Assembly: GCA_030674155.1 (NCBI GenBank)
Contig: CM060317.1
Location: forward strand, 42,328,909 to 42,345,678
Source: Stramonita haemastoma
Taxonomy: Eukaryota > Mollusca > Gastropoda > Neogastropoda > Muricidae
Length of the DNA stretch: 16,770 bases
Reading direction: 5' to 3'
How positions within the stretch are numbered: position 1 is the first letter of the stretch; every line of letters starts with the position of its first letter. A model generated the notes under the pieces. The model searched no databases. It was not told where the DNA came from and saw only the letters and a program-made list of their open reading frames with translations. The position numbers and the translations under genes were made by a program. This document shows positions 10,359 to 16,770 of this stretch, in pieces.

Positions 10359-11040
10359 AGGAATATCCTTGGTGATTCCAAGGGTGTTAAGTTGGGGGAC
10401 GCACAACTAGAAGGAATTTTATACTGTTACTGCAAGTATGCAGGACATTTGCACAATGCAGATATTTCTTTTTCTTCTTAGTCGAGCGCTCAGACAACTT
10501 TTGTTGTATTTCGTATGAGCGAAAATGGGTTGCGCTACAATTAAGCACCTGACAAGTCGGGACCAGCGCATCCGACTTCGTCATGGTAGATAATTGTTAT
10601 CTTTTAAAGTCTTTCTGGAAAAAAACAAGACAGAGAATACACCCAAACAGCGGAAAATTGGCAAGAAGGAGGTGACATGAAGTTAAGGAACGAGATAGAA
10701 ACAAAGAGAAGGATAAAAAAAAAGGGAATTCCTGGCACAGAATTTCCAGAATATGGAGATGCTATATATATTGATATGACCCCAGATACTCACTGGGAAC
10801 TTTTCATTCTCAGGGCAAAAGCAATTAAAAAGGCAAAAATGGTTTGCATGCTTGTCATCACATCACTTAAACTTTGTATATATTTTATCTTTAATTGGTC
10901 TGCATACACGAGGATCAACATCTTTCAGTTTGTTGTAATGCTTCCGTGAGATGCTCAAAGCTAGCTGAAATATAACAGTAAAGTTATTTCTAAAATATAG
11001 TCTTACATATTCTTTTTTTTTAATCCTAAACAAGTGAAAA
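10359..11040. other. AT-rich DNA without a recognisable gene
   Basis: A 6-bp palindrome (CCTTGG-TGATT-CCAAGG, about 10367-10383) lies just outside the fold-back element. A 90-codon frame at 10677-10949 has no domain I know, and its second half is hydrophobic by AT composition. I would not call it a gene. Confidence 0.5.
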
Positions 11041-11063
11041 ATGTGCTTGTGTATTTGCTTGTG

Positions 11064-11098
11064 CACGCGTGCGCGCGCGCGCGCGCGCGCGTTGTGTG

Positions 11099-11147
<49 letters not shown>

Positions 11148-11201
11148 GTGTGTGTGTGCGTGTGAGTGTGAGTGTATATGTGCGTGTTTGTGCGTGCGTG
11201 C

Positions 11202-11252
<51 letters not shown>
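11064..11252. repeat. Alternating (GC)n then (GT)n tract, about 190 bp
   Basis: CACGCGTGCG leads into about ten GC units (to 11090), then a short TTGTGTGGG break, about 45 bases of GT, a mixed GTGA/GTGC stretch and a second GT run of about 45 bases. Almost every step is purine-pyrimidine. Cys/Val open frames here are artefacts of the repeat. Confidence 0.95.
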
Positions 11253-11255
<3 letters not shown>

Positions 11256-11569
11256 GATATTTTTTTCTTTTGTTTGTTATCTTTTCGTTTATCGAGTCCT
11301 GTGTTTATTTGAATTTGTATATTCTGGACTTACAACTTCAAAATGGCAACCTTTTAGAAAGTATATTAACATAATAAAATTAAAGCTATCTGTACTATTA
11401 GCTCTCTCTAAAAGCAGACTTATAGAAATTTGTCTAGACAAGTGGTGATCTGTTCTGTTTCAATATTGATTCTATGTGTTTTGTTTTACTTTTGTGCTTA
11501 ACAATGCTTTACATGCTATATATTTTTGTCTAATTTATCTTTATCCACTATCTACTTAATGAATATTTA
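11253..11569. other. AT-rich DNA, nothing recognised
   Basis: T-rich sequence with no open frame of note, no simple repeat and no recognisable structural RNA. Confidence 0.5.
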
Positions 11570-11709
11570 CGCGCACGCACACACACTAAAACAAAAATGA
11601 TGCAAACACACAGACATACAGACACACACATACACACACATAGATGCACACATACACAAGCACGCACGCACACACACACACACACACAAACACGCACGCA
11701 CTCACGCAT

Positions 11710-11797
<88 letters not shown>

Positions 11798-11822
11798 ACA
11801 CTCACTCACTCACTCACTCACG
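11570..11822. repeat. (CA)n array ending in (CTCA)n
   Basis: Imperfect CA with ATAC and ACGC variants from 11570, near-perfect CA from about 11710 to 11790, then about six CTCA units to 11822. Confidence 0.95.
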
Positions 11823-11904
11823 CATTCACTTAATTTTCTTATTCACTCACGCGTTCTTGCACTACGTACACACAGAGAACTACGTTGAACAAGAATTGCC
11901 GTGG

Positions 11905-11978
11905 ATGGGGTGTCATGGGGGTGATTTACAACCAAAGAGGGCCACCTGCCTATTTTCCTGCTTCATCCCCTCACTAAC
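11905..11978 (+). repeat. Short dispersed repeat, copy 4
   Basis: Core GGGTGTCATGGGGGTGATTT then ACAACCAAAGAGG, ending TTCATCCCCTCACT. It is one of the better-preserved copies of the family also seen at 511, 7131 and 9157. The (CA)(CTCA) array ends about 80 bases upstream and a (GTGA)n tract starts about 110 bases downstream. Confidence 0.5.
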
Positions 11979-12086
11979 CCAGGATAAAGACAGAAAAAAG
12001 ACAAGGCAGATTCCTTGCGACAACAGAAACAGAACAAATTTCTGGAATAAAAAGAGAGATAAAGCTGGAGACAGGGAGAGGGTGGA

Positions 12087-12285
12087 AGGGAGTGAGTGAG
12101 TGAGTGAGTGAGTGAGAGAGAGAAAGAGAGAGGGGGGAGGGAGAGAGAGAGAGATAGACAGACAGGCAGGCAGACAGACAGACATACAGACAGACACAGA
12201 CAGATGGACAGGCACAAGGACATATAGGCAGACACAGAAACAGACGTATAGGCAGAAAGGACTAGACAAAGAATAGAACAGAAAC
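12087..12285. repeat. (GTGA)n, (GA)n and GACA-type simple repeats
   Basis: GTGA units at about 12089-12116, GA to about 12155, then imperfect GACA/GGCA/ACAGAC variants fading out by about 12285. The plus strand is purine-rich and T-poor. Confidence 0.88.
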
Positions 12286-12304
12286 ACAGAGAAAGAAAAA
12301 AAAA

Positions 12305-12396
<92 letters not shown>
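12305..12396. repeat. (GATA)n microsatellite, first array
   Basis: About 92 bases of perfect GATA. It passes directly into the (GATTT)n tail of the partial SINE at 12396. Confidence 0.97.
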
Positions 12397-12398
<2 letters not shown>

Positions 12399-12498
12399 TT
12401 GATTTGATTTGATTTGATTTGGTTTGGTTTGATTTATTCTTTTATATCGATGATAATGGAATAAGCACTCTTGTGCTTTTTTTTCATCCTGTCCCCGA
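12396..12498 (-). mobile_element. SINE 3'-tail fragment, copy D
   Basis: On the minus strand it holds only the last part of the SINE: GGGGACAGGATG, a hairpin AAGCACAAGAGTGCTT, CATTATCATCGATATAAAAG and a terminal (AAATC)n tail (12396-12440 on the plus strand). It matches the tail of copy C. Both sides are GATA arrays. Confidence 0.78.
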
Positions 12499-12500
12499 TG

Positions 12501-12594
<94 letters not shown>
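12499..12594. repeat. (GATA)n microsatellite, second array
   Basis: About 96 bases of perfect GATA beginning inside the broken end of SINE copy D, followed by GA-rich sequence to 12642. Confidence 0.97.
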
Positions 12595-12642
12595 ATCAGA
12601 GAGAAAGAGATACAAAAAAGAAAAAAGAGAGAGAAGAGAGAA

Positions 12643-12993
12643 GATTTGATTTGATTTGATTTATCATTTTATATCGAGGATAATGGAATAAGCACTCTTG
12701 TGCTTTTTCATCCAAGTCCCGTGTGTATGCAGTTTTGTAAATGTCATCTGTTCCCACCGGCACACCATGGCCTACTCTTACGAAAAGCGGAACAGGATTT
12801 AACGTGTGCGCAAGGTGTTTCTGCGTGCGTTCGCACACGGGGCCTAGGTTTAAAGTCTCATCCGAAGGACTTTTGGGGAGAGTGGAGTCAGCACTGATGT
12901 TAACTCCAGGAGAAAAATCTTCTCGACCGGACTCGAACCCGGGTCGTCAGATTGTCAGCGCAATGTTCTGACCACTAGGCTATCCGTACCCCA
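12643..12993 (-). mobile_element. Complete tRNA-headed SINE, copy C (about 350 bp)
   Basis: On the minus strand it begins GGGGTACGGATAGCCTAGTG. Box A is TAGCCTAGTGG (complement of 12972-12982) and box B GGTTCGAGTCC (complement of 12929-12939), close to the tRNA consensus and about 33 bases apart, so an RNA polymerase III internal promoter is plausible. A linker (AAGATTTTTCTCCTGGAGTT) leads to the core (CCTTCGGATGAGAC; GTGTGCGAACGCACGCAG), a GTGCCGGTGGGAACAG block, the hairpin AAGCACAAGAGTGCTT and the (AAATC)n tail. The flanks are microsatellites, so no target duplication can be defined. It is a SINE and not a tRNA gene, because the acceptor stem is not paired. Confidence 0.85.
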
Positions 12994-13062
12994 TAGACAG
13001 ACAGACAGACAGAGACACAGACAAGCAGACAGACAGTTAGACAAACAAAGCGGACAGACTGA

Positions 13063-13132
<70 letters not shown>

Positions 13133-13183
13133 ACAACACACACACACACACACACACACACAACAACACACACACACACACAA
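12994..13183. repeat. (GACA)n then (CA)n microsatellites
   Basis: GACA units and variants from 12994 to about 13040, then near-perfect CA from about 13067 to 13183 with three CACAA interruptions near 13130-13165. Confidence 0.93.
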
Positions 13184-13201
13184 ACTGAAGGAAAGCCGAA
13201 A

Positions 13202-13300
13202 GAATAATGTATTATGAATAAGGTATTACGAATAATGTATATACGAATAAGGTATTACGAATAAGGTATTACGAATAAGGTATTACGAATAAGGTATTGC
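13202..13300 (+). repeat. 14-bp minisatellite, seven units
   Basis: The unit is GAATAAGGTATTAC. Units start at 13202, 13216, 13230 (15 bases), 13245, 13259, 13273 and 13287. The middle units are identical, the first and third carry AATGTAT-type variants, and the last ends TTGC. Confidence 0.95.
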
Positions 13301-13464
13301 AATAGGCTCTCAGTTGTTCAGCATTACCACCGAACAAAAGTGTCTAAAGTAGCGACAGTGCAATTGTATGAATATTCATCATATCAGCGACCTCTATAAC
13401 AACAGATGGTCATGACATAGGCGGATGGATGATACGATAGGTTGGTTGGCTGGTTGGCTGGATG

Positions 13465-13498
<34 letters not shown>

Positions 13499-13734
13499 AG
13501 CTTGCCGGCATTTTATAAAGCTTTTCTTGGTGGACTTTTTTTTTATTCATACATTCTTCCACAGAAATCATGTAAATTATCTACTTATGTAGTTGAGTGT
13601 GTATGTTTTACTAAAACATTACTTATGCATTTAAGAATATAATCTGATCAGTGTTTTCAAGCGCATTTATCTACTGATTATACACATATCATTTATTTCC
13701 TGAAATAAATCGGGTTTTCTCTGTCTCTTTATCC

Positions 13735-13775
<41 letters not shown>

Positions 13776-14170
13776 TTCTCTCTCAGTTGTTCTCATACTC
13801 AGTGGTGATCACATTTTTCTCTGTTCTTCTAGTCAATATTTTGTTTCCTCTTTGGCTCAAGCATTAGGGTTTTCCACTGGTCACGCCTGTTTGTGTTTGT
13901 GGCCAGTATGGACCCTTCAGACAAGCATCAAGCTGCTTGCTAAATCCATACCTGTAAACAACACCGGCCCTCGCTGATATTTCGTTCCTGGATGTCCTGT
14001 TTGTTCGGTATCGGACTTCCCTGGAACGGTGCTTTCCTGGTCAATACACTGCCAGATTCTTCGGACTTTTGATGTAACTAAGGTCATGTGAGATGATAGG
14101 TGGTAGTAAAGTAAAAGTGTGTGAAGAGATGGCAGGTACTAAGGAAAAGGTTGTGATGGGATGATGTAAA
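13301..14170. other. Apparently unique DNA with short simple repeats, no gene recognised
   Basis: Contains GGTTGGCT-type sequence and a (GCTT)n tract at about 13440-13504, a (TGTC)n tract at about 13734-13775, and about 390 bases (13780-14170) of moderate GC content without recognisable repeat or reading frame. This last part is the best candidate for single-copy sequence in the window. It runs into the assembly gap. Confidence 0.55.
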
Positions 14171-14270
14171 NNNNNNNNNNNNNNNNNNNNNNNNNNNNNN
14201 NNNNNNNNNNNNNNNNNNNNNNNNNNNNNNNNNNNNNNNNNNNNNNNNNNNNNNNNNNNNNNNNNNNNNN
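14171..14270. other. Assembly gap of exactly 100 N
   Basis: A run of exactly 100 N is the usual placeholder for a gap of unknown size. The sequence resumes inside a (GA)n tract. Confidence 0.99.
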
Positions 14271-14668
<398 letters not shown>

Positions 14669-14846
14669 TGTGACGTATGTTAGTAGTGATCAGAATGCTG
14701 ACAGCAGCACGAGATGATTGTGTACATATGAAATGATAGTTGTTCAGTTATTCGAATGCATTGGGAGTTGAAAAGAAGACAGCACAGAGTAAAGACGTTG
14801 AAGCATTCGCTCTGCCTTTGAGTCTTTGATTTGAAAGAACGAAACA
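14669..14846 (+). repeat. 5' LTR of copy 2, 178 bp
   Basis: Matches the 5' LTR of copy 1, including the two places where that LTR differs from its own 3' partner. This supports duplication of one insertion. Confidence 0.92.
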
Positions 14847-14861
14847 TGGTGTCAGAAGTGG
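14847..14861 (+). promoter_or_regulatory. Primer binding site of copy 2, tRNA-Leu type
   Basis: TGGTGTCAGAAGTGG directly follows the terminal CA of the LTR, as in copy 1. Confidence 0.85.
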
Positions 14862-14937
14862 TGGTGTCAGCAGTACTTTGAAATAGAAAGGAAAGAAATC
14901 TCGACATAGAAGACTGAAGAAGACTGAAAGTTCAGCC

Positions 14938-16749
14938 ATGGATGATGAACGCGAAGAAAGAGGAGCAGATCGACGACGACGTGCGAACATTCCTCTACCC
15001 CCGAAACTTGATGTGAAGGGAGGAAGCCTGCAGAGCAGCTGGAGAAAATTCAAGAGGCTTTGGGACAGCTACGAAATTGCGACAAACCAGAAGGAAGAAA
15101 GTTCGATATACAGGACAGCAGTGTTTCTGTCGTGTATTGGTCTTGACGCACTGGACATCTACGAAGGTTTGTCGTTCGCAAATGAAGCTGAAAGAAACGA
15201 TATAGACACTGTACTGAAGAAATTCGGAGAATACTGTGTGGGCTCCACAAACGAGACTTACGAAGCTTTCAAGTTCAACTGCAGACACCAGGCAGCAGGT
15301 GAGTCCATTGAAGAATATGTGGCAGACCTGAGAAGACTGATAAAAACCTGCAACTATCAAACACTAGAAAATAGACTGCTGAGAGATCAAATTGTACTAG
15401 GTGTACGCGACGAGACTTTAAGATCGAAACTGCTAGAAGCCCGACAACTGACGTTGACAGGATGCGTTGATATGTGCAGAGCACACGAAACGAGTCAACA
15501 GCAAACGATGCAGATGACAAGGAAGACACAGGATGCGCAGGAAGTGCAAGCGTTTCGAGAAAAGAAATCTTCAAAAATGAACACGAAAGAATCAAGATCA
15601 GAGAATGGAATGAGATGTGGATACTGTGGTGGTAGACATCCAAGAGCAAAAGAAAAATGTCCAGCTTTTGGGAAGAGATGCAGAGCTTGTGGAGCGAATA
15701 ATCACTTTGCTTTATGCTGCAAAACACCGAAATGGTACCGGAAGAAAACAAAAATTCGACACTTTGAAGAAGAGGATTCAGATACGGAGAGTGAACACGA
15801 AATTCTGAAGATTGACGATAAAGCAAGAAAAAATAATAGAAATATACGGGCAAGAATGCTGATCAATGAAATACCAGTAAGATTTCTTCTTGACACAGGA
15901 GCAACAACTAACGTTATGTCGGAGAGCCTGTACAGAGAAATCACCGGGGATGAACGATGCTCTGACCTGCAAAACTCAAAGAAAAAACTAGTGATGTTCA
16001 ACGGAACTGAAATGGAGCCTGTTGGGGAGATAGTGCTGCGAGTGAAGAACCCCAAGAACAGAAAAAAGTACAAGGTGAACTTCGTGATCACGGAAACAGA
16101 CTGTACACCGGTATTAGGACTGAGAGCTGTACAGGGCATGCAGCTGCTGACAATTCATGAAGAGAACAGTGCTGTGGAGCTGACAGAACTTCTTCCAGGA
16201 CAGAGAGTAAAGTTCCAACCACCTGGATCTAAGAAATGGATCAGCGCCAAACTAGACCGTCAAGTGAACATCGGGTCATACAACATCCGTACAGAAGATG
16301 GTCGTCAATACAGAAGGAACCGTCGACAGCTACGGGACACACTTGAAATGAAGTTTCCACAGAGAGTCAACACTGACAGATGGAGAAGACAGATTTCCGA
16401 AGAACAGCAGAACATATTTCCCTGTAACCAACAGCAAAAGACGCCGGGAAACCAAAAGACAGACAACAGGTTATCAAAACAAACGCTGAAAGAAACAGTG
16501 CAGCAGCCTGACCACAACACTGGAAAGCCATCAGAACCAGACTACAGAAAGAGGAGAAAGAAGGATGAAGATAGAACTTCAACACAGCCGCCCGAACATG
16601 GTGCTCCAGACCAACCGACAGCTACAAACCAGTCTGACACGATCGGCACCAAGGAACCAGAAGCAAGCGCAAAACCAACTCCGAAAGAACATTACAAAAC
16701 AAGGTCTGGTAGACAAAGCAAGAAGCCAGATTTTCTGGTGTATAGATAA
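14938..16749 (+). CDS. Gag-protease-integrase C-terminal fusion polyprotein, intact (603 aa)
   Basis: One uninterrupted frame from an ATG in good context (GCCATGG). Residues 1-200 form a helical Gag region (SSWRKFKRLWDSYEIATN; SIEEYVADLRRLIKTCNY) that would assemble the particle. Residues 227-241 (CX2CX3HX6C) and 248-261 (CX2CX4HX4C) are two zinc knuckles for RNA binding. An acidic linker follows (about 276-290). Residues about 305-400 are a retropepsin with LLDTGATTN (DTG 319-321) and a closing VLGLRAVQG. From about 413 the sequence becomes an integrase C-terminal domain (LLPGQRVKFQPPG, KKWISAKL, GSYNIRTEDGRQYRRNRRQL) with a long polar tail ending TRSGRQSKKPDFLVYR. Reverse transcriptase, RNase H and the integrase catalytic core are missing, yet the join is in frame. 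It could supply Gag and protease but not copy or integrate DNA. A domesticated gene is less likely, given the nearby LTR and primer site. Confidence 0.9.
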   Translation: MDDEREERGADRRRRANIPLPPKLDVKGGSLQSSWRKFKRLWDSYEIATNQKEESSIYRTAVFLSCIGLDALDIYEGLSFANEAERNDIDTVLKKFGEYCVGSTNETYEAFKFNCRHQAAGESIEEYVADLRRLIKTCNYQTLENRLLRDQIVLGVRDETLRSKLLEARQLTLTGCVDMCRAHETSQQQTMQMTRKTQDAQEVQAFREKKSSKMNTKESRSENGMRCGYCGGRHPRAKEKCPAFGKRCRACGANNHFALCCKTPKWYRKKTKIRHFEEEDSDTESEHEILKIDDKARKNNRNIRARMLINEIPVRFLLDTGATTNVMSESLYREITGDERCSDLQNSKKKLVMFNGTEMEPVGEIVLRVKNPKNRKKYKVNFVITETDCTPVLGLRAVQGMQLLTIHEENSAVELTELLPGQRVKFQPPGSKKWISAKLDRQVNIGSYNIRTEDGRQYRRNRRQLRDTLEMKFPQRVNTDRWRRQISEEQQNIFPCNQQQKTPGNQKTDNRLSKQTLKETVQQPDHNTGKPSEPDYRKRRKKDEDRTSTQPPEHGAPDQPTATNQSDTIGTKEPEASAKPTPKEHYKTRSGRQSKKPDFLVYR

Positions 16750-16770
16750 AATGAACTCTGTCAATATTCC

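Larger units (their letters stand above)
14669..16770 (+). mobile_element. Internally deleted LTR retrotransposon, copy 2 (cut by window end)
   Basis: It has the same 5' LTR, primer site, leader and coding region as copy 1. The window ends 21 bases after the stop codon, so the 3' untranslated region, polypurine tract and 3' LTR are not seen. Confidence 0.9.

Noticed and set aside
10677..10949. A 90-codon small gene
   Set aside because: AT-rich composition explains the hydrophobic second half. There is no good start context or recognisable domain, and the first half is a run of basic codons from A-rich sequence.
11041..11448. Cys/Val-rich frames across the GT tract, and similar Thr/His frames across the CA tracts
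   Set aside because: Direct translation of dinucleotide repeats. Similar frames appear on both strands wherever such repeats occur.
12929..12993. A tRNA gene on the minus strand
   Set aside because: Box A and box B are good, but the acceptor and anticodon arms do not pair properly, and the sequence continues into a SINE core and tail.
15275..15853. Minus-strand frame of 192 codons antisense to gag (also 1818-2396)
   Set aside because: It lies entirely inside the Gag-protease coding region on the opposite strand and has no recognisable domain. It is a shadow of the real frame.
14938..16749. A domesticated Gag-derived host gene
   Set aside because: Possible in principle, but the LTR, primer site, polypurine tract in copy 1 and about 98% LTR identity all say recent retrotransposon. 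There is no sign of selection at a fixed host locus.

Overview
This window looks like repeat-rich, non-coding animal DNA, most likely from a mollusc and probably a gastropod. Long dinucleotide and tetranucleotide microsatellites make up close to a fifth of it by my rough tally. Between them lie tRNA-headed SINEs with a shared core of a type I recall from mollusc genomes, one LINE reverse-transcriptase fragment, and a Ty3/Gypsy-type LTR element. I see no host gene, true tRNA, rRNA or bacterial-style gene. The species assignment is inference.

Layout. 1-840: microsatellites and AT-rich DNA. 840-1211: a SINE missing its tRNA head, followed by (GA)n and (GACA)n. 1212-3715: a complete 2.5-kb LTR retrotransposon (LTRs of 178 and 177 bp, tRNA-Leu-type primer site, polypurine tract) whose one frame encodes Gag and aspartic protease joined directly to an integrase C-terminal tail. 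Reverse transcriptase, RNase H and the integrase catalytic core are absent. This copy has a one-base frameshift. 3716-4573: an almost T-free purine-rich simple repeat. 4575-6630: minus-strand LINE remains (a 3' terminus, reiterated AT-rich units ending in microsatellites, and a frameshifted reverse-transcriptase fragment). 6631-7010: degenerate CCAA repeats. 7011-9440: microsatellites, two copies of a short dispersed repeat, and an old SINE. 9442-10358: a palindromic fold-back element with a complete 571-bp SINE nested in its left arm between perfect 12-bp duplications. 10359-13300: AT-rich DNA, a long (GC)/(GT) tract, CA and GATA arrays, a tail-only SINE, a complete 350-bp SINE and a 14-bp minisatellite. 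13301-14170: no recognisable coding sequence. 14171-14270: a 100-base N gap. 14271-16770: a near-identical second copy of 817-3312 with the LTR-element frame intact (603 codons).

How the parts relate. The LTR element cannot move by itself. It keeps what is needed to be packaged and copied in trans (LTRs, primer site, polypurine tract, Gag, protease), so it resembles a non-autonomous Gag-carrying derivative that relies on a full-length relative. The SINEs share one core but carry at least two, probably three, different tRNA heads and different 3' tails, which suggests modular exchange. The copy after the gap shares the same insertion junction in the same (GACA)n tract, so it is one insertion event seen twice: a retained allele or assembly duplicate, or a very recent segmental duplication.
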